A stretch of 54,330 nt of DNA from Bacteroidales bacterium (GTDB lineage Bacteria > Bacteroidota > Bacteroidia > Bacteroidales > F082): NCBI GenBank assembly GCA_017549805.1, contig JAFYNJ010000030.1, positions 1-54,330 of the forward strand, in the 5' to 3' direction. The translations under genes and the position numbers were made by a program. The notes beneath the pieces were generated by a model. It was not told the DNA's origin. It did no database searches and saw only the letters and a program-made list of their open reading frames with translations. Positions 25,605-37,033 of this stretch are shown here, in pieces (the stretch's first letter is position 1; each line of letters begins with the position of its first letter).

Positions 25605-26411
25605 TTACCAATCTTCTTCCCAGACGTACTCTTCCTCGCTCTCCCAAACATAGTCCTCGAGATGGAACTCATACTCGGGATGGTATGCTTTGAAGACGGT
25701 GCTGAGCGCGTCATAGAATAGATCCATGGTGCCGTCGTCCCAACGCCTTACCCACCATAAGAGGAAATACTCGTTGGAACTATTCTCATTCCAAGAAGGA
25801 ACATCGATGTATATCTTATCCCGGAAATAGCAGGAGATGTCTTCACAAAAGCCGCCGCCGTCAACAAACTCGTTGAGGATGTCTTCCCTTACTTGTTGCA
25901 CACTTCCGTCATAATACATCAACCCGGGCAGACCGTCGTCGTGCAAGGCATCTTGCAACACCATCATGATGAGCATCTTATCGTAGAGATATTGATCCAC
26001 GAGGGGCTTGCTCGCCTCGATGAACTTCTTGTCGGCGACCACTTTCTTGGCAAGGTCGGTGAGATACTGGATGGCTTCAGGATTGTAATGGCCGTAATCG
26101 TCGTCATTCTCGAGGTCCCATTGTCCGTTGCGATGTGGACCTGACACATAGAGCGGACAGGGGAGAATCTTATCAAGTTCTTCCAACGAGATCAGGGAAG
26201 CAAGATGGCTTCCCATGACGCGGAGACCGCATTCGGGCCAATAGTCAAACACATTAAGGGTGTTTTCGGTCTTGTCAAGGCTGAGGGCGGCGTCCTTGAA
26301 ACGTTGCACGTTTTCATTGTCGTTAGAGCAGGCACTGCATAAAAGAGCAAAGGCGATAACCACAATGGCTACAACCGATTTGTGAATGGAAAGGAAGGGC
26401 TGTGTATTCAT
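25605..26411 (-). CDS. Lipoprotein of an unrecognised family, single domain
   Basis: 268 residues. A lipoprotein signal peptide (lipobox LLCSACSND) precedes one copy of a domain with the blocks YWPECGLRVMGSHLASLISL, LPCPLYVSGPHRNGQW, GHYNPEAIQYL and KKFIEASKPLVDQYL. The product at 33138-34583 has the same domain twice. The C-terminus is very acidic (ESEEEYVWEED). I do not recognise the family. The conserved SGPHR and GHYNP blocks look like an active or binding site. A TACCTTTG -7 box lies at 26442-26435. Confidence 0.8.
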   Translation of the reverse strand: MNTQPFLSIHKSVVAIVVIAFALLCSACSNDNENVQRFKDAALSLDKTENTLNVFDYWPECGLRVMGSHLASLISLEELDKILPCPLYVSGPHRNGQWDLENDDDYGHYNPEAIQYLTDLAKKVVADKKFIEASKPLVDQYLYDKMLIMMVLQDALHDDGLPGLMYYDGSVQQVREDILNEFVDGGGFCEDISCYFRDKIYIDVPSWNENSSNEYFLLWWVRRWDDGTMDLFYDALSTVFKAYHPEYEFHLEDYVWESEEEYVWEEDW

Positions 26412-26539
26412 AATAGTGTTGTTTTGGAATGCATCAAAGGTACAAAAAAAAGTTGAAGTAGGGGCGCATCATCATTTTTTGTGAGTGTGGTTTTTTAATT
26501 TCCCCAATAATAGTGAGTTGTTACAAACCAAGTTTTTCT

Positions 26540-26560
26540 CATCTTTGCAAACGAAAGGAG
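26540..26560 (+). promoter_or_regulatory. Promoter and strong RBS of the metal permease gene
   Basis: CATCTTTGC (26540-26548) is a near match to the -7 box. AAAGGAG (26554-26560) lies 4 bases before ATG 26565, an unusually canonical Shine-Dalgarno for this window. Confidence 0.45.
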
Positions 26561-26564
26561 ACTG

Positions 26565-27824
26565 ATGATGAATGCCTTGAATGAAATTTGGACCTTGATC
26601 AATGAAATGTCGCCGTACCTGCTGCTTGGATTCGGTATTGCGGGTTTGCTGCATGTGTTTGTTCCGGCAAAGCTGTATCAGCGATATCTTGGACAGAACA
26701 ACTTCCGCAGTGTGGTGTGGGCGGCGTTGATTGGTGTGCCGTTGCCGCTTTGTTCTTGCGGGGTGATTCCCACTGCCATGTCGCTCCGAAAAGAAGGCGC
26801 TTCGAAAGGAGCAACTACCTCATTCCTCATTGCCACACCGCAGACGGGTGTCGATTCCATATTGGCCACGGCTTCCCTTTTGGGAATTCCCTTTGCCATC
26901 CTTCGTCCCGTGGCGGCGCTGGTGACAGCCCTTTTTGGCGGCGAGCTGGTGACGCTGGCTACCAGGAAGGAGCCGAATGAGGGCATGCAACAACAAACGG
27001 AAGACAAACCGAAACTGTCTTTCTGGAAAAAATGTCTCGGTGCCTTGCAATACGGCTTCGTGGAGATGATCGAAGACATCGGGAAGTGGCTTGTAATCGG
27101 CTTGGTCGTCGCAGGCTTGATCACGGCTTTTGTGCCTGACGACTTCTTCCTGCGTTATGCAGGTACACCCATCCTGAGCATGTTGGTCGTGCTTGCCATC
27201 TCCATCCCGATGTATGTTTGCGCCACGGGTTCCATCCCGATTTCCGTGGCTTTGATGCTGAAAGGTATCACACCAGGTGCGGCCTTGGTACTACTGATGG
27301 CGGGTCCCGCCTCCAACATGGCTTCCATCTTGGTCATCCGCAAAGGATTGGGGAAAAAGACCCTGTGGTTTTATCTACTCTCGATCACGCTCGGTGCCAT
27401 TGCCTTTGGCTTGGGTGTAGACTATCTGATGCCTCGCGAATGGTTTACCTCGCATCTGGTACAGACGCACGCCTGCTGCCACGAGACCCCTGCATTGTTC
27501 AACGTCATTTGTAGCATTGTGTTGTGCTGTCTGCTGGTGTATGCACTGATTAGGAGGTTTGCCCCTGGCCACAAGGGACATGACCATGATCACGATCACG
27601 AACATGAACAAGATATCAATATGGAAACAAGAACATTCAAAGTTGACGGCATGATGTGCAACCACTGTCGCGCCAATGTGGAAAAGACCCTGAAAAACTT
27701 GGAAGGCGTTGAGGAAGTAACGGTTGATCTTGCTGCAGGTATTGCCACGGTCAAGGGAGAAGTATCCGACGAAGCCATCATCAAAGCCATTGACGGGATC
27801 GGCTATCAAGCGAAGCGGCAATAA
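26565..27824 (+). CDS. SO_0444-like Cu/Zn efflux permease fused to HMA domain
   Basis: 419 residues. The permease part (1-335) has about eight helices in two halves, with CSCGVIPTAMSLRKEGASKG and the second-half counterpart CATGSIPISVALMLKG. These metal-binding Cys motifs are typical of the ArsP/SO_0444 permease family. A His-rich loop (HKGHDHDHDHEHEQ) follows, then a heavy-metal-associated domain (353-419) with GMMCNHCRANVEK. It should export copper, zinc or a similar metal, the HMA domain and His loop delivering or sensing it. The start may be either of the two adjacent ATGs. Confidence 0.88.
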   Translation: MMNALNEIWTLINEMSPYLLLGFGIAGLLHVFVPAKLYQRYLGQNNFRSVVWAALIGVPLPLCSCGVIPTAMSLRKEGASKGATTSFLIATPQTGVDSILATASLLGIPFAILRPVAALVTALFGGELVTLATRKEPNEGMQQQTEDKPKLSFWKKCLGALQYGFVEMIEDIGKWLVIGLVVAGLITAFVPDDFFLRYAGTPILSMLVVLAISIPMYVCATGSIPISVALMLKGITPGAALVLLMAGPASNMASILVIRKGLGKKTLWFYLLSITLGAIAFGLGVDYLMPREWFTSHLVQTHACCHETPALFNVICSIVLCCLLVYALIRRFAPGHKGHDHDHDHEHEQDINMETRTFKVDGMMCNHCRANVEKTLKNLEGVEEVTVDLAAGIATVKGEVSDEAIIKAIDGIGYQAKRQ

Positions 27825-27870
27825 AATGTATGGCGATTGAGTATCGTTAGGGAAAATCAATAATGTTTTT

Positions 27871-27879
27871 TATCTTTGC
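27871..27879 (+). promoter_or_regulatory. -7 box of the MBL-fold lipoprotein gene
   Basis: TATCTTTGC, 24 bases before ATG 27904. Confidence 0.55.
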
Positions 27880-27903
27880 CGTGTTATAATAATACGGACA
27901 GAT

Positions 27904-31021
<3,118 letters not shown>

Positions 31022-31036
31022 CCAATCCTAATTCAG

Positions 31037-32569
31037 ATGAAAAAGACTGTTGTTTTCCTTTTTGCCATCGCGTTTTCGTTGCTTTCGAGAGCGCAAAACG
31101 TCAGTTTTGAACAATACTTCCTTGATGAGGGATCGTTGCGCATGGATGTTTTCCAATGCGGCAATTTCAACAGCTCGCACTATGTGTTTGAGCGTTTCAT
31201 CATCGAGCCCTATTTTGGCGGCTCCAAGGTTAATCTGATCGATCCATTCAATTACGGGACCAACCGGGTGAAAGTGATCGATGCACAGACCAATACGCTC
31301 ATTTATTCCAGAGGTTACAACACGTTGTTCCGCGAATGGCAAACCACTGAGGAAGCCACAAGGATGGAGCGCTGCTATGAAGAGTCTGTGAGTGTTCCGC
31401 TTCCGCGCAATGAAGCGTATGTCATTCTCGAAATAAGGAATTTCGATGGCGAGTTCGAAGAGATCTTCTCGAAACTCTATGAACCGAACGAAATGTTCAA
31501 CACTACCGAGCAACGTTATGTGTTCCCTGTTTATGATGTGATGGTCAATGGAACGCCTGAAAGCAAGGTGGACATCGTGATATTGCCCGAGGGGTATACT
31601 GCCGATGAGATGTCTCAGTTTGAGCAACATTGTCAGAGTCTGGTCGATGTGTTTGCCCAGCAGGAGCCGTTTGCAAGCCATCTCGACGATTTCAACTTCC
31701 GTGCCGTGCTGGCTCCTTCTGAGGAGAGCGGTGTTGACATTCCAGCTTCCCACAATTGGGTGCGTACCATTCTCAATTCGCATTTCTACACCTTCTATAT
31801 CGATCGCTATTGTACCACCCGCGATTATTTCTCGGTGAAAGATGTGGCGGCCAATGCGCCTTACGACCAGATTTATATTCTGGTAAACAGCAGTCAATAT
31901 GGCGGCGGCGGTTTCTACAACTTTTACTCGATGAGCACGGCTGGCAACATGTCGTCTGCCAGTGTCATCATACATGAGTTCGGTCATGCTTTTGCGGGCT
32001 TGGCCGACGAGTACGAGGAATCGGACAATCCGTTGGCCTTGCTCTACAATTTGGATGTGGAGCCTTGGGAGCCTAACATAACCACTTTGGTGGACTTTGA
32101 ATCGAAATGGGCCGATCTTGTGGCACCCAACACGCCTATTCCCACACCAAACAATTACCAATATTACAATACGGTTGGTGCTTTTGAGGGAGGAGGCTAT
32201 TTGACACACGGCATGTATCGTCCGCAACATGATTGCATGATGCGCAACTATGCGCTTTTCTGTGCCGTTTGCAGCAGAACGATTGAAGATGTGATCGAGG
32301 CACATTCCGATGTCCTGGTCTCGGTAAAACCAGGGCTTTTGCTGTCCGAACCGTCGCTTCGAGTGTGTCCCAATCCCGCTACTGATTTCATCGATGTTTT
32401 TGTGAGACAACAAGAAGACGATATGGCGGAAATCATCGATATAAACGGCAAAACCGTCATGTCAGTTCGAATCAATAACGAGGTGAACAGGATCCTGATC
32501 AGCGACTTGCCACAGGGCGTTTATATGTTTCGCGCAAATGGCGAGACGAGGAAATTTGTGAAACAATAG
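31037..32569 (+). CDS. M64-type zinc metallopeptidase, T9SS cargo
   Basis: 510 residues with a signal peptide (1-19). Residues about 160-425 match the IgA peptidase M64 family: VDIVILPEGYTADEM, then the zinc motif HEFGHAFAGLADEY (HExxH plus downstream acidic ligand). A T9SS sorting domain occupies the C-terminus (VCPNPATDFIDVFV ... RKFVKQ). The product should be a secreted or surface-attached protease. It follows the GH97 gene by 15 bp and is probably co-transcribed with it. Confidence 0.88.
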   Translation: MKKTVVFLFAIAFSLLSRAQNVSFEQYFLDEGSLRMDVFQCGNFNSSHYVFERFIIEPYFGGSKVNLIDPFNYGTNRVKVIDAQTNTLIYSRGYNTLFREWQTTEEATRMERCYEESVSVPLPRNEAYVILEIRNFDGEFEEIFSKLYEPNEMFNTTEQRYVFPVYDVMVNGTPESKVDIVILPEGYTADEMSQFEQHCQSLVDVFAQQEPFASHLDDFNFRAVLAPSEESGVDIPASHNWVRTILNSHFYTFYIDRYCTTRDYFSVKDVAANAPYDQIYILVNSSQYGGGGFYNFYSMSTAGNMSSASVIIHEFGHAFAGLADEYEESDNPLALLYNLDVEPWEPNITTLVDFESKWADLVAPNTPIPTPNNYQYYNTVGAFEGGGYLTHGMYRPQHDCMMRNYALFCAVCSRTIEDVIEAHSDVLVSVKPGLLLSEPSLRVCPNPATDFIDVFVRQQEDDMAEIIDINGKTVMSVRINNEVNRILISDLPQGVYMFRANGETRKFVKQ

Positions 32570-32586
32570 ATGGTGTGTTTGCAGCC

Positions 32587-33072
32587 ATGAATAACAATTT
32601 TGCTATCCGTCCTGCGCGGCTTGAGGAGGCAGGTCTGGTTCTTGAGTTCATCAAGAAACTTGCTGTTTATGAAAAATGCGCCGACGAGGTGGTTGCCGAC
32701 GAGGCTACCTTGCGCCATTCCTTGTTTGTGGAACATTCCGCCGAGGTGGTCTTTGCGGAGGAAAATGGCGAGGTCATCGGCTTTGCCTTGTTTTTCCACA
32801 ACTTCTCGACCTTCGTGGGACGCAAAGGGCTTTATCTCGAGGACCTCTTCATCCTTCCTGAAAAGCGTGGCAAGGGCTATGGCAAGGCCATGCTGAAGTA
32901 TTTGGCCAGATTAGCCGTTGAGCGCAATTGCGGCCGCATGGAGTGGATCTGCCTCGACTGGAACCAGAATGCATTGAAGGTATATCGCAGCATTGGCGCC
33001 ATTCCAATGGACGAATGGACCGTACAGCGCCTTGATGAGCATGCGTTGAAAAGCTTCGCGGCAGAGGATTGA
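32587..33072 (+). CDS. GNAT family N-acetyltransferase
   Basis: 161 residues from ATG 32587, 17 bp after the M64 gene. The acetyl-CoA site is visible as LEDLFILPEKRGKGYGKAML (motif A, R/Q-x-x-G-x-G/A), followed by RMEWICLDWNQNALKVYRSIGA. It resembles the diamine/thialysine acetyltransferase group. It acetylates a small amine or a protein; the substrate is unclear. A hairpin terminator follows. Confidence 0.9.
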   Translation: MNNNFAIRPARLEEAGLVLEFIKKLAVYEKCADEVVADEATLRHSLFVEHSAEVVFAEENGEVIGFALFFHNFSTFVGRKGLYLEDLFILPEKRGKGYGKAMLKYLARLAVERNCGRMEWICLDWNQNALKVYRSIGAIPMDEWTVQRLDEHALKSFAAED

Positions 33073-33087
33073 TTTTACACGAAAAAA

Positions 33088-33118
33088 CCCCGTGAGAATC
33101 ACTCGCGGGGTCTTTGTT
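33088..33118 (+). terminator. Intrinsic terminator after the GNAT gene
   Basis: CCCCGTGAG (33088-33096) pairs with CTCGCGGGG (33102-33110) with one G-T pair, followed by TCTTTGTTT. On the minus strand the A-run before the stem gives T residues as well, so it may also serve the converging lipoprotein gene. Confidence 0.85.
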
Positions 33119-33137
33119 TGGGCTGGTTTATTTGTCC

Positions 33138-34583
33138 TTATTGATAGTAAGCTGAATACACTGTCTCCAAGATGTCGTGGAATAGCTCCATGGTGCCGTC
33201 GGCGTCTCTTCTGGCCCACCAGTAGAGGAACATCTCTCCAGTGTTGCCATAGACGTATGTTCCGTCTTCGAGGGCATCGTCCAATTCTCCAAGGAATCCA
33301 TTGGCGATGGTGCCGTATGCCTGTCCGCGGGTCTCCATGATGCTGTTAAGCAACATTTCCTTATCATCGCAGAGGCTCTTGTCGTTCATTCCGTCATAAA
33401 GGCCCTTCATGATGACCATCTGGCGCTTGAGGTATTCGTCCACAAGCGGCTTCGTCTTTTCAACGAACTTCTTGTCGGCTACCACTTTCTTGGCAAGGTT
33501 GCCCAAGTATTGGATGGCTTCTGGATTGTAGTGTCCGAATTCGTAAGGAACTTCAAGTTCCCAGCGATTATAATGATGAGGTCCGGAAACGTAAAGGTCG
33601 CAGGGAAGCATGCGGTTGAGGGTCTTCAACGAGATGAGCGAGAAGAGGTGGCTTCCTGTCACGCGGATGGCGCATTCCGGCCAATAGTCAAATTCATTAG
33701 CCAAGACATGGGAAGTCTTGTCGAGGTTGGAAGCGGCTTCCCGAAACATGTTGACGGCATCGTTCTCTTTGATGCGTTCATTGGCTTGAACAGGTTCGTC
33801 CGGTTCTAAATCGTAATAGTAGCTGGTTTCACCCATCTCTTCTTCCCAATAATCGTATGGGTAATAATACTCATCTGCGACAAAATTGTAATCGGGGTAG
33901 TAGGCCATGAAAATGGTACTCAGGCCATCGTAGAACTGGTCGATGGTGCCATCGCTCCAACGTCTTGCCCAGAAATAGAGGAACTCGTAGTTGAAGTTGC
34001 TGTAAATGCCGCTTTCGTCATAGAGATCGATCTCTTCCAAGAAATAGAACAGTCCGTCGGTGTAGCCATAGTTCTCGATCATATCTTCAAACATGAATTC
34101 ACGTCCCTCCTGGGTGAACACGTCTTCGTCATACATCAAGTCGTGGAGGACCATCATGCAATACATTTGTTGGTATAGGTATTTGTCCACCAACGGTTTG
34201 CTCGCGGCAACGAACTTCTTGTCGGACACAACCTTCTCGGCGAGGTCGGCAAGGTATTGGATGGCTTGTGGATTGTAGTGACCGAAGTCGTCGTTGTAAA
34301 GATCCCATTGTCCATCGCGATGCGGTCCTGAGACATAAAGCGGGCAGGGGAGCATCTCTTGGAGCTCATTGAGGGAGATGAGCGAGGCGAGATGGCCGCC
34401 GATGTTACGGATGCCACCATCCGGCCAATAGTCGTAGTCGTCGATGGTTAGCGTGGTGTTGTCAAGTTGCATGGCAGCTTCTTTGAAACGATTGGCGTTT
34501 TTGTCGCCACAGCTGCTGAAAGCAAAAAGAATGGCAATGGCTGCTATGGCCAGGAATGATTTGCTTAAGATAGAATTTTTCAT
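33138..34583 (-). CDS. Lipoprotein of an unrecognised family, duplicated domain
   Basis: 481 residues from ATG 34583, where a lipoprotein signal peptide starts (LFAFSSCGDK); 19 upstream codons are open but lack signal features. Two copies of the domain seen at 25605-26411 lie at about 27-235 and 280-481. Each has YWP-[ED]-x-[AG]-IR, HLxSLISL, MLPC-[PD]-LYVSGPH, FGHYNP-[EQ]-AIQYL and KPLVD-[EK]-YL. An acidic, Tyr-rich linker (YYYPYDYWEEE) separates the copies. Function unknown; outer-membrane anchoring is likely. A TACTTTTG -7 box lies at 34615-34608. Confidence 0.82.
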   Translation of the reverse strand: MKNSILSKSFLAIAAIAILFAFSSCGDKNANRFKEAAMQLDNTTLTIDDYDYWPDGGIRNIGGHLASLISLNELQEMLPCPLYVSGPHRDGQWDLYNDDFGHYNPQAIQYLADLAEKVVSDKKFVAASKPLVDKYLYQQMYCMMVLHDLMYDEDVFTQEGREFMFEDMIENYGYTDGLFYFLEEIDLYDESGIYSNFNYEFLYFWARRWSDGTIDQFYDGLSTIFMAYYPDYNFVADEYYYPYDYWEEEMGETSYYYDLEPDEPVQANERIKENDAVNMFREAASNLDKTSHVLANEFDYWPECAIRVTGSHLFSLISLKTLNRMLPCDLYVSGPHHYNRWELEVPYEFGHYNPEAIQYLGNLAKKVVADKKFVEKTKPLVDEYLKRQMVIMKGLYDGMNDKSLCDDKEMLLNSIMETRGQAYGTIANGFLGELDDALEDGTYVYGNTGEMFLYWWARRDADGTMELFHDILETVYSAYYQ

Positions 34584-34658
34584 GGTGATGGTTGTTTTAG
34601 GATGGTTCAAAAGTACAACAATAATGATTATGGTGCACACTGATTGTTAGTTTTTTGT

Positions 34659-34667
34659 TATTTTTGC
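34659..34667 (+). promoter_or_regulatory. -7 box of the C10 peptidase gene
   Basis: TATTTTTGC, 32 bases before ATG 34700. The 17 bases TTATTTTTGCACCTAAT at 34658-34674 recur exactly at 42518-42534 before the ECF sigma gene. Confidence 0.6.
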
Positions 34668-34699
34668 ACCTAATTCATTTGAAATACTGTCTTTGAAAT

Positions 34700-37030
34700 A
34701 TGAAAAAACTGTTTTTGTTAATAGGTTTTATTGCCTTCTCTTTGGCCTATGTATATGCCGGTCCGGTGGACCAGCAGAGAGCCAAGCAGCTGGGTGCTCG
34801 CTTTTTAAGCACGACCACAGTTGCACAACGTGACACTGATATTCAATTGAACTTGGTTTCGGCGGCCGCTTCGCGTGGCGGCGTTGACTTTTATGCGTTT
34901 AACGTCCGTGGTGGAAATGGTTTCGTGATTGTTGCCGGCGATGACCGTGTGAAGCCCATCCTGGCCTATTCCACCACGGGTTTGTACAACCCGCAGGATG
35001 TGGCCGAAGGCTTTGCCTACATGCTTGATGGTTTTCGTGAAGAAATCCAATATGTCCGTGAGCATAACCTGAGCGCTACCCCTGACATCGTGGCCGAGTG
35101 GGATGCGCTGATGGCTACCGGACAAATCAATCCTGGCCGCCATGCCCGTGCGGTGGTGGGTCCCCTTTGCCAGACTATTTGGAACCAGAACTTTCCCTAC
35201 AACAGCCAGTGTCCCGAGGATCCTGAAGGCAATGGCGGCTATGTGTATGCAGGCTGCGTGGCAACCGCCATGGGCCAGGTGATGAAGTTTTGGGACTATC
35301 CTGAGCGCGGAATGGGTTCTCATACCTATTATCCAGACGGTTATGCGTCGCAAACTGCTAATTTCGGTGAGACGGATTATCACTTCGAGTTGATGCCTTT
35401 GGCGCTCGACTCGACAAGCACTGAGGAAGACTATTTCTATATTGCTCAGTTCCTGCATCATTGCGGTATTGCTGTGGATATGCAGTACAGCGGTCATGGC
35501 AGCGGCGCCTACTCGTTTGATGTCATCCCCGCCTTGAACAACTATTTCGGTTATACTTGCGATGATGATTTGCCGACATTGAGTTTTTGGGGCTTCCAAT
35601 GGTATTCAAACGAAGAATGGATCCAGATGTTGAAAGATGGAGGCTTGGATGAAAACCTGCCGTTGTATTATAGTGGATCGGATGACAATGGTGCCGGCGG
35701 TCACGCCTTCGTTTGTGACGGCTATGACGAGAACGACTATTTCCATTTCAACTGGGGGTGGAGCGGTCGTGACGATGCTTGGTGCCCCATCGGTGCCTTG
35801 AACACTACCAAGTATGCTTTCAACGATGCGAACAGTTTCCTCGGACACATCATCCCCGCTAACTCCAGCTATTACCAGCGTGCCGATAGCGTGGCTGAAT
35901 TCTATGTGTTTGAAAATGAGAACTTTGATGGTGTAATGCTCTACTGGGAGAACCCGTCGTTGAATCTGAATGGAGATCCCCTGAGTTCCATTGATTCGAT
36001 TTTGATTCGCCGCAACAACCAATTGATTGTTACGCTACATGACCTGCAGAAGGGCGAGGCCATGAGCTATGAGGATAGCGGTCTGGAGCCCGGTCTCTAC
36101 GAGTATTCCATCAGCGTTTGCAATAGTGCCGGCGTCAGCCGTATGGCCTATCGTACCATCATGGTGGGTGAGAAATGCCCGCTCACTTTCGTCCTCCAAG
36201 ATGACGGTGGCGACGGCTGGAAAGGCGCTGCCATCAGCGTGACGAATGAAAGCGGCCAACGTATCGCTGTCATCGGCATGAATGAAGGGACAATAGACAC
36301 GGTAGAAGTGCCTTTGCTGTATGGCAATCTGAACTTTATTTGGAACCATGGCTGGTACCACACCAACGAACAATACGACACGGATTATGAATGCTCCTTC
36401 TTTATCTATGATGCCGAAGGCAATATGCTATACAACTCTGAGGAGCTTGAAGACGGCATCTTCTTGACTTACAATAACAATTGCGAGTTTGGTACGTTGT
36501 CCTGCTATCCTGTCCAAAACCTCCAAGGGGAATACCAATGGCATAATGATCTCGAGTTTGGGGCAAACATCACATGGAAAAAGCCTACCATTACCCCTTT
36601 CCTGCGTTATTTCCAAGTTTTCCGCACGACAGGAGCCTCTAAGGATGATGAGCTGATCGCGGAGATTAGTTACGATGGAAGTAGCAATTACGCTTATTTT
36701 GACAATGCTTATGCTGCATTCCAAGAGGATGTGCAGTATTTCGTCCGAAGCGTTTACATCAACAACGAACTGCAATGTGAGTCGGATTTCATGGAAGTGC
36801 TGGTGACCATTACTGATGTTGAAGACTATGAGGATGGGAATGTCAAAGTTTATCCTAACCCATCGAATGGTCTGATTACAGTTGAAGGTGTTGGCTATCT
36901 GACCGTAATGAATACACTTGGTCAGGTCGTTAAGGAACTTGAACTGGATGGCCGAACCACTATGGAACTTCCAAGAGGCGTGTTCTTCGTGAAGATTAAT
37001 GGAATCACGAAGAAGGTGGTGGTAGAATAA
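34700..37030 (+). CDS. C10 (streptopain-like) cysteine peptidase, T9SS cargo
   Basis: 776 residues. A signal peptide (1-20) is followed by a Spi-type propeptide (about 25-150) and a C10 peptidase domain (about 155-395). The catalytic Cys sits in YVYAGCVATAMGQVMKFWDYP, the His in GAGGHAFVCDGY, and FHFNWGWSGRDD completes the active site. Beta-rich repeats follow, then the sorting domain (VYPNPSNGLITVEG ... KKVVVE). This is the PrtT/SpeB type of secreted protease. It lies alone on the plus strand, converging with the S8 peptidase operon; only 3 bp separate the stops. Confidence 0.93.
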   Translation: MKKLFLLIGFIAFSLAYVYAGPVDQQRAKQLGARFLSTTTVAQRDTDIQLNLVSAAASRGGVDFYAFNVRGGNGFVIVAGDDRVKPILAYSTTGLYNPQDVAEGFAYMLDGFREEIQYVREHNLSATPDIVAEWDALMATGQINPGRHARAVVGPLCQTIWNQNFPYNSQCPEDPEGNGGYVYAGCVATAMGQVMKFWDYPERGMGSHTYYPDGYASQTANFGETDYHFELMPLALDSTSTEEDYFYIAQFLHHCGIAVDMQYSGHGSGAYSFDVIPALNNYFGYTCDDDLPTLSFWGFQWYSNEEWIQMLKDGGLDENLPLYYSGSDDNGAGGHAFVCDGYDENDYFHFNWGWSGRDDAWCPIGALNTTKYAFNDANSFLGHIIPANSSYYQRADSVAEFYVFENENFDGVMLYWENPSLNLNGDPLSSIDSILIRRNNQLIVTLHDLQKGEAMSYEDSGLEPGLYEYSISVCNSAGVSRMAYRTIMVGEKCPLTFVLQDDGGDGWKGAAISVTNESGQRIAVIGMNEGTIDTVEVPLLYGNLNFIWNHGWYHTNEQYDTDYECSFFIYDAEGNMLYNSEELEDGIFLTYNNNCEFGTLSCYPVQNLQGEYQWHNDLEFGANITWKKPTITPFLRYFQVFRTTGASKDDELIAEISYDGSSNYAYFDNAYAAFQEDVQYFVRSVYINNELQCESDFMEVLVTITDVEDYEDGNVKVYPNPSNGLITVEGVGYLTVMNTLGQVVKELELDGRTTMELPRGVFFVKINGITKKVVVE

Positions 37031-37033
37031 AGG

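Noticed and set aside
31028-32413. 461-codon open frame antisense to the M64 peptidase
   Set aside because: The sense frame has a zinc-peptidase motif, signal peptide and T9SS domain; the antisense product looks like nothing known.
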